Below, piece by piece: positions 1-6,015 of a stretch of DNA of 6,553 nucleotides (position 1 is its first letter; every line of letters begins with the position of its first letter). Both the position numbers and the translations under genes were made by a program. The stretch is taken from contig CAZMSZ010000407.1 in NCBI GenBank assembly GCA_964569055.1, forward strand, positions 1 to 6,553. Direction: 5' to 3'. The notes beneath the pieces are model-generated. The model saw nothing but the letters and a program-made list of their open reading frames with translations, did not search any database and was not told the origin of the DNA. This stretch comes from JAWLGW01 sp964569055 (GTDB lineage Bacteria > Planctomycetota > J058).

Positions 1-7
1 CTTCGGG

Positions 8-59
8 CCCGGCTAGCCGGGATTCCGCACGACTTCGTCGTGCAAAATCCCGGCTAGCC
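8..59. repeat. long imperfect hairpin / palindromic element
   Basis: Two perfect 14-base arms (11-24 and 46-59, ggctagccgggatt and its complement) flank an inner perfect 7-base stem (27-33 with 37-43, gcacgac/gtcgtgc) closed by a 3-base loop. Only a 2x2 mismatch separates the stems, so a single strand could fold into one hairpin of 21 base pairs. The left arm lies within a perfect 14-base palindrome (8-21, centred on CTAG). There is no T-run on either side, so a classical intrinsic terminator is not supported. It could be a dispersed palindromic repeat or a Rho-independent-like end for a gene to the left. It lies more than 110 bases beyond the end of the GGDEF gene. Confidence 0.8.
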
Positions 60-135
60 CGAGGGCGCGGCTGGCGCGCGTCTCGGCGTTCGAGTCCCCG
101 CCTCGTCCGCTTCGCATCGCCGGTGGAGTCTGGAG

Positions 136-180
136 AGGTGGCCTCGAGCGACCACCTCGAGGTGAGCGGCCTCAGGCCGC
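136..180. terminator. inverted repeats at the 3' end of the GGDEF gene (possible terminator)
   Basis: Three small inverted repeats are packed here. GCGGCC-TCA-GGCCGC (166-180) has the stop codon of the leftward gene as its loop. CCTCGAG/CTCGAGG (142-148 with 156-162) and AGGTGG/CCACCT (136-141 with 152-157) compete for the same bases. They follow the leftward GGDEF gene and could slow or end transcription, or protect its mRNA 3' end. No U-run follows on the minus strand, so intrinsic termination is doubtful. Short GC-rich inverted repeats are also common by chance in DNA of this composition. Confidence 0.35.
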
Positions 181-1500
181 GGCGGGGAGCGGCCCGTGCA
201 CCACGCCCTCGGCGTCGCGCACGGCGTCGGGGAGCGGCGGCTCGGCGGAGCGCGGCGACTCCACTCGGTCGCGGCCCCCGTGCTTGGCGCGATACAGGCA
301 GCGGTCCGCCTCCTCGATCAGGGCGGCGAGGTCGGGGTGGCGCTCGGGGTCGTACTCCGCCACGCCGAAGCTGGCGGTGACCTTCAGGCTCACCTCGCCG
401 GCGTCCATCGGGGTCTGGCGCAGGGTGCGCCGCAGCCGCTCGGCCAGCCCGACCGCGTCGTCGAGCGCGGTGCCGGGGGCGAGGACCACGACCTCCTCCC
501 CGCCGTAGCGGAAGGCCTGGTCGTAGCCGCGGATCGTCCCCTTGACCCGGCGCGCGACCTCGGCCAGGACGCGGTCCCCGGCCACGTGTCCGTGCACGTC
601 GTTGACCTGCTTGAAGCGGTCGACGTCGAGGATCAACAGCGACAGCGGGGTGCCGAGGCGGACCCGCTGGGCCATGTGCTGCTGGACCTGCTCGAGGAAG
701 TGGCGCTTGGTGTAGAGCTTGGTGAGCGAGTCCACGACCGCGCGGTCGTAGAGGGTCGGCTTGCGGATCGCGAGCGCGATGTGCTTCGCGAGCCCCTCGA
801 GCTCGCGCGCCAGCTCGCGCGGGTCGGTCTCACCGGTGCCGCGCGTGAAGCGCACCTCGAGCGCGCCCATCACCTCGCCGTCGGCGACCAGCAGGGCGGC
901 GGCCCGCAGGCCCGCGCCCCGCGGCGCCTCGACCACGGTGCGGCGCTCGTCCAGGGCGCGGCGGGCGTCTTCGGGGGCGACCGCCAGCGGGCGCTCGCCG
1001 CGCACGCGCACGCGCTCGCCCAGGCGGTGCGCCACCGCGACCGGCTGCCGCTCGGGGCCCTCGAGCAGGAAGATCGCGATCTCGCGGGCGTCGAGCAGCC
1101 CGCCGAGCACCACCAGGGCGCGCTCGAGGATCCGCTCGAAGGAGGTGTCGTCGTTGGCGATCAGGGCCAGGTCGCGGATCGCCGAGAGCTGCTCGACCTG
1201 CCGGCGCAGGTGCGCCACCACCTCGTGCTGGCGCGCCTCCCGCGCGCGCTGCCGCTCGGGCGGCTCCCAGCCGAGCGCGGCGCCGCCCGCGCGGAGGTGC
1301 ATGAACGCGCGCCGGATCCGGGCGGCGTCCAGCGCGAACGCGCAGGCGGCGAGGCCTGAGGCCGCCCCCAGGCTCGCGGCGATGGCGGTCGCGAGCGCGC
1401 CGCCCGGGCCGGGTCCCCAGCTCAGGTAGGTCCCGAGCCCCACCGCGCCGACGGCGGGCGTGAGGAGCAGCAGGACCGTGGCGGCGTGGCGCCGAAGCAT
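172..1500 (-). CDS. membrane-anchored GAF-GGDEF protein, probable diguanylate cyclase
   Basis: The product has 442 residues and probably makes cyclic di-GMP from two GTP at the inner membrane. Two hydrophobic segments (about 5-27 and 33-57) are followed by a charged, probably coiled-coil stretch (80-110), a GAF-like sensory domain (about 113-248) and a GGDEF domain (about 253-414). The GGDEF domain opens with DSLTKLYTKRHF, has LDVDRFKQVND at 291-301 and the active-site loop GGEEV at 333-337. An RxxD inhibitory site (RGYD, 324-327) sits exactly five residues before the loop, as in feedback-inhibited cyclases. The fifth signature residue is Val instead of Phe, an unusual but probably tolerated change. 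The C-terminal ~28 residues are a Pro/Ala-rich tail. The reading frame stays open to 1806, but the start at 1500 is chosen because AGGGGGAGG lies four bases upstream and the hydrophobic anchor begins there. It is divergent from the Exb operon. The signal sensed is unknown. Confidence 0.93.
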   Translation of the reverse strand: MLRRHAATVLLLLTPAVGAVGLGTYLSWGPGPGGALATAIAASLGAASGLAACAFALDAARIRRAFMHLRAGGAALGWEPPERQRAREARQHEVVAHLRRQVEQLSAIRDLALIANDDTSFERILERALVVLGGLLDAREIAIFLLEGPERQPVAVAHRLGERVRVRGERPLAVAPEDARRALDERRTVVEAPRGAGLRAAALLVADGEVMGALEVRFTRGTGETDPRELARELEGLAKHIALAIRKPTLYDRAVVDSLTKLYTKRHFLEQVQQHMAQRVRLGTPLSLLILDVDRFKQVNDVHGHVAGDRVLAEVARRVKGTIRGYDQAFRYGGEEVVVLAPGTALDDAVGLAERLRRTLRQTPMDAGEVSLKVTASFGVAEYDPERHPDLAALIEEADRCLYRAKHGGRDRVESPRSAEPPLPDAVRDAEGVVHGPLPAAA

Positions 1501-1702
1501 GAGGCCTCCCCCTCTGCTCTTTCGGTCGCTCGGCCCTCCACCTTGTGCCGGGAGCTTGCCGGCAGGGTCGACCGATATGGCAGACCGCGGGCTGAGCCTC
1601 GGCCCGCTCAGGACTTGCGCGCAGGCGCGGCCCGTGCTGCGGGGGCGGGGACGGGCGGCGCCGCGGGGCGCACCCTCTCCTGGACAGCGAAAGGAAGCAC
1701 CC
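1501..1702. promoter_or_regulatory. divergent intergenic region, expected promoters for both directions
   Basis: These 202 bases separate two divergent start codons, so promoters for the GGDEF gene and the Exb operon are expected here. No convincing -35/-10 pair for a housekeeping sigma factor is visible on either strand. The only AT-leaning spot is gatatgg at 1574-1580. TGGCA at 1578-1582 with GC at 1591-1592 has the GG-N10-GC spacing of a sigma-54 promoter facing right, but the middle positions fit poorly. An inverted repeat CTGAGC-N8-GCTCAG (1592-1611) overlaps that candidate and could be an operator. A short GC hairpin (1658-1671, gcgcc/ggcgc) lies in the leader of the rightward operon. 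All individual sites are weak; only the regional role is reasonably sure. Confidence 0.4.
1505..1513 (-). promoter_or_regulatory. ribosome binding site deciding the GGDEF start
   Basis: On the minus strand AGGGGGAGG ends four bases before the ATG at 1500-1498. This strong Shine-Dalgarno sequence favours this start over the in-frame upstream ATG near 1806, which would add 102 residues of Arg/Pro/Gly-rich sequence overlapping the divergent gene. Confidence 0.75.
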
Positions 1703-2554
1703 GTGATCCGAACCACGTGCTCGCCTCGACCGGCGACTCGTTCGGCCCGCTCCGCCGGCAGGTCGGCGGGCTTCGCCGCGATGGGACTCCTGCTGCTGCT
1801 CACCACCGGCTGCCAGTCGCTGCGGTATCACAGCAACGACGAGCTGTGGGCGAGCGGCGACTCGGCGTTCGACCGCGGCGACTACGACGACGCGATCCCC
1901 TACTACGACGAGCTGCTGCGGCGCAACGACGCCGAGGCGCGCGCGCTGCTGATGCGCGGCGTGGCGCACGAGCGCACGGCCGAGACGCACGCCGCGCTGG
2001 AGGACTACGCCAAGGCGGGTCGCCTGGGCGAGACGCGCGCGCTGCTCTATCGCGCCAACCTGAACATCAAGCGCGGCGACACCGCCCAGGCCGAGCAGGA
2101 CCTCGGCGCGCTTCGCGGGGCGGGGCTGAGCGGCGCGGACCGGGTGATCCAGTACACGATGATCGGCACGCTCCGGCTGCAGCAGGGGCAGCCGCGCCTG
2201 GCCGTGAAGTCGTTCGAGCAGGCGATCGCGGCCGGGAAGAGCGCCGCCGCGGGTCGGCACGTTCGGGACGCCCACTACAACGCGGCCCAGGCCTACTACG
2301 AGCTCGGCGACTTCGGCCGGGCCTACGACCACTACCTCGCCTACGCGGGCGGCGGCGGCGGCGTGGACGAGTTCGGCGAGCCGGCGGCCGCCGACCCCAA
2401 CGACGCCTACATGCTCGGCCTGCTGGCCTACCTGGCGGGCGACTTCGACGCGTCGGACGCGCACCTCTCGCGGGCGGATCCCGAGCAGGTGGCCGAGGCG
2501 GCCAAGGTGCTCGATGACCCGAGCTTCGGCGCTGGCCGGGGAGCGGCGAAGTGA
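1703..2554 (+). CDS. TPR-repeat lipoprotein
   Basis: This 283-residue protein is probably exported and lipid-anchored. A basic n-region (residues 1-24) leads to a short hydrophobic run MGLLLLLTTGC whose Cys37 is the likely lipidated residue. The lipobox is imperfect (Thr at -3). The rest is helical repeat protein: TPR-like units lie at about 47-80, 81-111, 112-140, 149-180, 188-218 and 235-260, with typical pairs such as GDSAFDRGDYDDAIPYYDE and AYYELGDFGRAYDHYLAY. A Gly-rich insert occurs at 216-220. The GTG start at 1703 is preferred because AAGGAAG lies five bases upstream and it supplies the basic n-region. The in-frame ATG at 1781 would leave only nine residues before the Cys. It is first in a rightward operon, ending 14 bases before the next start. 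TPR proteins are usually scaffolds, and here a role as outer-membrane or periplasmic assembly partner of the Exb motor is inferred. The target is unknown. Confidence 0.85.
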   Translation: MIRTTCSPRPATRSARSAGRSAGFAAMGLLLLLTTGCQSLRYHSNDELWASGDSAFDRGDYDDAIPYYDELLRRNDAEARALLMRGVAHERTAETHAALEDYAKAGRLGETRALLYRANLNIKRGDTAQAEQDLGALRGAGLSGADRVIQYTMIGTLRLQQGQPRLAVKSFEQAIAAGKSAAAGRHVRDAHYNAAQAYYELGDFGRAYDHYLAYAGGGGGVDEFGEPAAADPNDAYMLGLLAYLAGDFDASDAHLSRADPEQVAEAAKVLDDPSFGAGRGAAK

Positions 2555-2555
2555 A

Positions 2556-2564
2556 GGGAGGAGG
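2556..2564 (+). promoter_or_regulatory. ribosome binding site deciding the start at 2569
   Basis: GGGAGGAGG ends four bases before the ATG at 2569. The alternative in-frame GTG at 2551 overlaps the stop of the TPR gene and would turn this Shine-Dalgarno sequence into coding sequence (KGGG), so 2569 is preferred. Confidence 0.75.
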
Positions 2565-2568
2565 AGTG

Positions 2569-3765
2569 ATGAAGTTCCGCCTGGTGTTCCCTGCGCTCGG
2601 CGTGGCGCTCGCGCTCGCCGGCGCGGCCCGCGGCCAGGACGCCGAGCCCGACGAGGGCGACGCCACCGCCCGGGTCGGCACCATGCCCGACTGGTCGATC
2701 CGGACCGAGGTCGACCGGCTCGACACCTCGATGCGCGAGTACAACTCGCTGATCAACTCGCTCTCGCGGGCGAGCGACGACCTCGGCAAGGAGTTCCAGA
2801 ACTACCTCAAGGACCCGAACAACCGGGTGCTGGCCTCGTCGGTGGAGCGCAAGATGGCGCTCTACGCCAAGACCGTCATGGCCGACTTCGACGCGATCAT
2901 CGCCGACCAGGACGTGCTGGGCGCCAACTTCCGCGAGCTGCAGCGCAAGCTGGTCGCGTTCTCGGGGCACCTCGGCACGCAGGCCAGCGGCTACAAGGTG
3001 CGGCTCGACGAGTACCAGGGCAAGGCGCGGGACATCGAGAAGGAGCTGGTCGAGATGTCGATCCAGATCCGCGAGAACCCGCCGGCCGACCCGGCGGAGC
3101 TGCGGGCGCTCAAGAGCAAGTTCGCGCGCGAGTTCCGCCGCTATCAGCTCCAGGCGCGCTACGTGAACGGCTACAAGCGCCAGTACAAGAGCTACCAGGA
3201 CCTCGAGAAGAGCATGAAGAGCCTGGCCGGGCTGTTCGTGAACCTGCACGAGAAGTTCAACGAGCTGATCCAGAACCTCGAGAACGAGCGCACCTACCTC
3301 GACGACTCGATCCGGCTGCAGCTCGACAAGATCCGCATCCAGCAGATCATCGCCCAGGGCGTGCTCGGCTCGGAGCAGGCGATCGGCAACGTGGCCGAGA
3401 AGCTCGCCAACCTCTACAGCAAGGTCGACGCGTTCGCGCGGGTCCACGAGCGGATCAACGGCGACCTGTCGAACTTCGTCCAGTCGCAAGGCGTCCTGAT
3501 GGACGTGACCCGCAAGATCAACGCGATCGGCGCCGGCAGCGGCGAGATGGGCGACCTGGCCAACGACATGGACCGCGCGATCGACGCGTTCTACCGCCTC
3601 CGCAACGAGGGCGAGCCCGAGGAGCTGGTGCTCGACCAGGTGCGCAAGGAGGTGGAGCAGAAGGGCAAGGCGGAGCTGCCCGCGGGAGAGCCCGTGGTGC
3701 CGCCGACCCCCGCGACCCCGGGCTCGAGCACGACGCCGGTCGTCCCGCCGGCGGGAGGTGAGTGA
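2569..3765 (+). CDS. exported alpha-helical/coiled-coil protein, unknown function
   Basis: I do not recognise this 398-residue protein. It starts with a clear SPase I signal peptide (MKFRLVFPAL, hydrophobic to about residue 19, probable cleavage after Gly22 with Ala20 at -3), so it should be periplasmic. A short acidic linker (24-34) is followed by about 300 residues (45-345) with almost no proline except near 83 and 171-175. This part is rich in Glu, Lys, Arg, Gln and Leu with heptad-like spacing, suggesting long helices or coiled coils. The tail (374-398) is Pro/Thr/Val-rich and ends PPAGGE, perhaps a flexible tether. No catalytic motif or cysteine is visible. It has the look of the periplasmic coiled-coil proteins (such as DUF3450) encoded beside some ExbB/ExbD/TonB sets, but I cannot show homology. 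The gene lies 14 bases after the TPR gene and one base before the next, so it should be co-translated with the motor genes. Confidence 0.88.
   Translation: MKFRLVFPALGVALALAGAARGQDAEPDEGDATARVGTMPDWSIRTEVDRLDTSMREYNSLINSLSRASDDLGKEFQNYLKDPNNRVLASSVERKMALYAKTVMADFDAIIADQDVLGANFRELQRKLVAFSGHLGTQASGYKVRLDEYQGKARDIEKELVEMSIQIRENPPADPAELRALKSKFAREFRRYQLQARYVNGYKRQYKSYQDLEKSMKSLAGLFVNLHEKFNELIQNLENERTYLDDSIRLQLDKIRIQQIIAQGVLGSEQAIGNVAEKLANLYSKVDAFARVHERINGDLSNFVQSQGVLMDVTRKINAIGAGSGEMGDLANDMDRAIDAFYRLRNEGEPEELVLDQVRKEVEQKGKAELPAGEPVVPPTPATPGSSTTPVVPPAGGE
3753..3758 (+). promoter_or_regulatory. ribosome binding site deciding the start at 3767
   Basis: GGGAGG lies inside the end of the preceding gene, eight bases before GTG at 3767. 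The in-frame GTG at 3758 overlaps the Shine-Dalgarno itself and cannot use it. Starting at 3767 also gives a standard signal peptide beginning with Lys-Arg. Confidence 0.65.
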
Positions 3766-3766
3766 C

Positions 3767-4654
3767 GTGAAGCGCTTCTCGCACACCCTGGCCGGCGCGG
3801 CCCTGGTCGCGCTCCTCGCCGCGCCCGCGGCCGCGCAGGAGGACGGGCTCAAGCCGATCGAGGACCTCGAGGGCTGGCTCGAGGAGGACGCGATCCCCGA
3901 CACGCCGGCCTCCGCCGGCGAGGCCGACCCGCTCGCGCCCGAGGCGCCGGCCGCGCCGCGGGAGCTGACGCCCGAGGAGCGGGCCCGCAACGAGCGGCAG
4001 ATCCAGCGCAACTACGACGAGGCCGAGAAGATCTACGAGGGGATCATCGGGGCCGACCCGGTCGCCCCGCTCGACCGGCGGATCGCCAACAACGAGCGGA
4101 TCGTGAGCGAGTACCGCCAGCGGATCCGCACGGCCTCCGAGGAGCGGCGCGAGCTGCAGGTCCAGCTCTACAACCGCACCTTCTACCTCAAGCAGCAGCT
4201 CGAGCAGGGCAAGCTGAACCGCGACGCGTACGACCGCATGATCGTGGAGGAGGAGCGGAAGTACGAGCAGCGGAACAAGGTGCTCCGCGGGCACATCGAG
4301 GCCTGGAAGCAGGAGTACGCGGCCGCCAACGCGCGCCTGACCGAGCTGAAGAGCAAGCGGCAGATGCTGCTGGCCCAGCGCCCGCGCGCGCTGCGAGGCA
4401 AGCACGGCACGAAGGCAGCCCAGAGGCGCGCCCGCCCGGGTGAGGCGCTGCTCGGCACGCTGCGCGAGCGGCTGCGCCGGGTCGGCCAGTTCTCGACGCG
4501 GCACACCATGGACGGGGTCCACCCGCGCGAGCTGAGCGGCGGCGTGACCGCCATGACGAGCCTGGGCGACCTCGGCGGGGGCGGGGACCTCGGCGAGGCC
4601 GACGACTTCGGCGGCGCGGACGACCTCGACCTCGGCGGCGACGAGGACTGGTAA
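3767..4654 (+). CDS. second exported coiled-coil protein with acidic Gly/Asp-rich tail, unknown function
   Basis: I do not recognise this 295-residue protein. A strong SPase I signal peptide (basic start, hydrophobic 8-19, APAAAQ with likely cleavage after Ala23) places it in the periplasm or beyond. Residues 24-66 are acidic and Pro/Ala-rich. Residues 67-205 are highly charged and helical (many Glu, Arg, Gln), probably a coiled coil, with an Asn/Tyr-rich centre around 135-157. Residues 206-245 are strongly basic (RPRALRGKHGTKAAQRRARP). Residues 264-295 are a low-complexity acidic Gly/Asp/Leu tail ending GGDEDW. The basic patch and acidic tail could pair with each other or with partners. The gene starts one base after the previous stop, so translational coupling is likely. 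It is followed by the largest gap in the operon (59 bases). Placement just before exbB suggests a periplasmic part of the same machine; this is inference from context only. Confidence 0.85.
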   Translation: MKRFSHTLAGAALVALLAAPAAAQEDGLKPIEDLEGWLEEDAIPDTPASAGEADPLAPEAPAAPRELTPEERARNERQIQRNYDEAEKIYEGIIGADPVAPLDRRIANNERIVSEYRQRIRTASEERRELQVQLYNRTFYLKQQLEQGKLNRDAYDRMIVEEERKYEQRNKVLRGHIEAWKQEYAAANARLTELKSKRQMLLAQRPRALRGKHGTKAAQRRARPGEALLGTLRERLRRVGQFSTRHTMDGVHPRELSGGVTAMTSLGDLGGGGDLGEADDFGGADDLDLGGDEDW

Positions 4655-4672
4655 GCAGCAGCGCGAGCGCGC

Positions 4673-4702
4673 CGCCGGCCCGCCCCTCCGGGTCGGCCGG
4701 CG
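4673..4702 (+). promoter_or_regulatory. GC-rich hairpin abutting the exbB ribosome binding site
   Basis: CGCCGGCC (4673-4680) and GGCCGGCG (4695-4702) form a perfect 8-base stem with a 14-base loop, itself partly able to pair (CCCG/CGGG). It fills most of the 59-base gap before exbB, and the Shine-Dalgarno AGGAG starts at the very next base (4703-4707), six bases before the GTG. There is no T-run, so it is not a classical terminator. It may set the relative expression of the motor genes through mRNA processing, 3'-end protection or RBS access. Confidence 0.5.
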
Positions 4703-4713
4703 AGGAGCACCCC

Positions 4714-5298
4714 GTGATCTACGAGTTCATCGCGCGCGGCGGGCCGTGGATGTATCCGATCCTCGTCGTGTCGGTGGTCGGCCTGATGTTCGTGCTCGAG
4801 CGGAGCTGGTTCTGGGTCAGCCTGTGGCTCCGCCGCGACCTGCGCCTGCGTCGCCGCCTGCTCTACGGCGAGCGCCCGGCGCCGGGCACCCGCACCGCCG
4901 ACCCGCAGACCGAGGTCCTGCTCGACCTCGCCAACCACATCGACGACCCCGACCTCGCGCTCGAGCGCGCCAAGATGCTGGTGCGCGACAGCAAGGCGCA
5001 CCTCAAGGTGCTCGCGATCTCGGCCGGCGTCGGCTCGGCCCTCGGGCTGTTCGGGACCGTGGTCGGCATGAGCGCCTCGTTCGACGGCGTCGGCCTGGGC
5101 AACCCGGCGGTGATCATGGACGGGCTCAAGACGGCCCTCAACACCACGATCCTGGGCCTGCTGGTCTACATCGCCTGCTACGTGGCGCACGCGTTCTTCG
5201 CCCAGAAGAGCCACAACCTCGCCGGCGACCTCGAGGAGGAGCTCAACCAGGCTCGGCGCGCGATGCTCGCGCGGCGCAAGGGGAGGCTGCGGGTGTGA
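4714..5298 (+). CDS. exbB: MotA/TolQ/ExbB-family proton channel protein
   Basis: The 194-residue product is an inner-membrane motor subunit expected to assemble as a pentamer around ExbD and couple proton flow to movement. The topology fits: TM1 about 13-37, a cytoplasmic loop shortened to about 60 residues, TM2 about 98-122 with the family motif GLFGTVVGM (112-119), TM3 about 142-163 with ALNTTILGLL (141-150), then a charged cytoplasmic tail. Pore threonines of the family match Thr115 and Thr145. The glutamate of E. coli ExbB TM3 (Glu176) aligns with Thr140, and the following AIPA is replaced by YIAC, as in more distant, MotA-like members. It begins with GTG behind AGGAG, after a hairpin. 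Its TGA overlaps the GTG of the ExbD gene, indicating translational coupling. TolQ is the alternative name; TonB-like genes downstream favour the Exb reading. Confidence 0.93.
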   Translation: MIYEFIARGGPWMYPILVVSVVGLMFVLERSWFWVSLWLRRDLRLRRRLLYGERPAPGTRTADPQTEVLLDLANHIDDPDLALERAKMLVRDSKAHLKVLAISAGVGSALGLFGTVVGMSASFDGVGLGNPAVIMDGLKTALNTTILGLLVYIACYVAHAFFAQKSHNLAGDLEEELNQARRAMLARRKGRLRV

Positions 5299-5741
5299 GC
5301 GCGTCTGCTGCGCAGCGTCGGTTCGCGCTCGACGAGCCCGAGCCCGAGGAGCCGGGGCTCCTCATGACCTCGATGATCGACATCATCTTCATCCTGCTGG
5401 CCGCGTTCCTCTGCGTGACCGAGCTCAAGAAGGGCAAGCTCAGCGTGGACGTGCCCGAGGTGCCGGCCGCCGAGAGCTCGCCGGCTCAGGCCGAGGAGGC
5501 CGACCCGCTGGTGATCGAGGTCACCGGCGAGGATGCGATCGTGGTCGATGGCGTGCCGGCGGCCGACTACGAGGAGCTGACGCGCCTGCTCGAGGAGCGC
5601 GCGCGCGACCGCGGCACGAACGGGGCGGTGCACCTCGCGGGGGACAAGGCGGCGTCGAACGGCGCCATGATGCAGGTCGTGAGCCGCCTCTCGCGGGCCG
5701 GCTTCAAGCGAATCGAGTACGCCGTGGAGGCGGGGAACTGA
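5295..5741 (+). CDS. exbD: ExbD/TolR-family biopolymer transport protein
   Basis: The 148-residue product is the partner of the ExbB-type channel. It has a short cytoplasmic N-terminus, one membrane segment (about 22-43, LLMTSMIDIIFILLAAFLCV) and a periplasmic domain. Asp29 sits in the MIDIIFIL motif at the position of the essential proton-carrying aspartate (Asp25 in E. coli ExbD). Residues 71-146 show the usual small alpha/beta domain: PLVIEVTGEDAIVVDG, then YEELTRLLEERA, HLAGDKAASNGAMMQVVSRL and a final strand. An acidic/Pro/Ala linker (52-70) joins membrane and domain. The GTG start overlaps the ExbB stop (GTGA) and has GGGGAGG about eight bases upstream. The next gene starts one base after its stop. 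Length is typical for the family. Confidence 0.95.
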   Translation: MSASAAQRRFALDEPEPEEPGLLMTSMIDIIFILLAAFLCVTELKKGKLSVDVPEVPAAESSPAQAEEADPLVIEVTGEDAIVVDGVPAADYEELTRLLEERARDRGTNGAVHLAGDKAASNGAMMQVVSRLSRAGFKRIEYAVEAGN

Positions 5742-5742
5742 G

Positions 5743-6015
5743 ATGCGCACCGCGTCCGCCGTCAACACCGTGATCTCCTACGCGACCTTCTTCACGCTCT
5801 CGGTCGTGATCCACCTCGTGATCGTGCTCGGGACGCGCGAGCAGCCGGCGCGGCCGCAGGGGGCGGGCGAGCGGCCGCCCACGGTCCGGCGCGCCGAGCC
5901 GGCGCCGCGGCCTGCGGCCCCTGCCGAGCGGGTGAGCGAGCGGGTGGTCGAGGCGGAGCCCCGCCACGAGCCGACCGCGATGCGCCAGCCGGCGAGGCGG
6001 GGCGGCCTGGAGTGA
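5743..6015 (+). CDS. short TonB-like membrane-anchored protein lacking a TonB C-terminal domain
   Basis: This 90-residue protein has a short N-terminus, one membrane segment (about 11-30) and an otherwise disordered Pro/Ala/Arg/Glu-rich tail (31-90) that would lie in the periplasm. The segment contains SVVIH (Ser20, His24). This matches the SxxxH motif of the TonB anchor (SVCIH in E. coli), where the histidine is essential for ExbB/ExbD-driven energy transfer. There is no C-terminal TonB domain, so it cannot contact a receptor in the normal TonB way. It starts one base after the ExbD stop, with GGGGA six bases upstream, and its TGA overlaps the next start. Its anchor is a near-copy of that of the following gene. 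It may be a regulatory or accessory partner of the motor, or a leftover from a duplication. Intact frame and tight coupling favour a real gene. Confidence 0.8.
   Translation: MRTASAVNTVISYATFFTLSVVIHLVIVLGTREQPARPQGAGERPPTVRRAEPAPRPAAPAERVSERVVEAEPRHEPTAMRQPARRGGLE

Noticed and set aside
84..107. tRNA T-arm-like sequence (ttcgagt loop with flanking five-base arms)
   Set aside because: The T-stem has one mismatch, no anticodon or D arm is found upstream (that space is the 8-59 hairpin), and no matching acceptor strand or CCA exists. Treated as chance or, at most, an unprovable remnant.
1556..1581. TTGCCG and TATGGC as a housekeeping promoter
   Set aside because: The spacing is only 14 bases and the -10 match is poor; no better pair was found in the region.
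830..2464. 544-codon minus-strand frame overlapping the GGDEF gene and TPR gene
   Set aside because: Its sequence is Arg/Ala/Pro low complexity in the wrong frame relative to the GGDEF domain; a composition artefact.
2428..4011. 527-codon open frame on the minus strand
   Set aside because: It lies antisense to two clear signal-peptide genes. The product is Leu/Val/Arg/His-rich without domains, which is the usual antisense shadow in very GC-rich DNA.
4183..5214. 343-codon open frame on the minus strand
   Set aside because: It is antisense to the second coiled-coil gene and exbB. It has no ribosome binding site and no recognisable domain.
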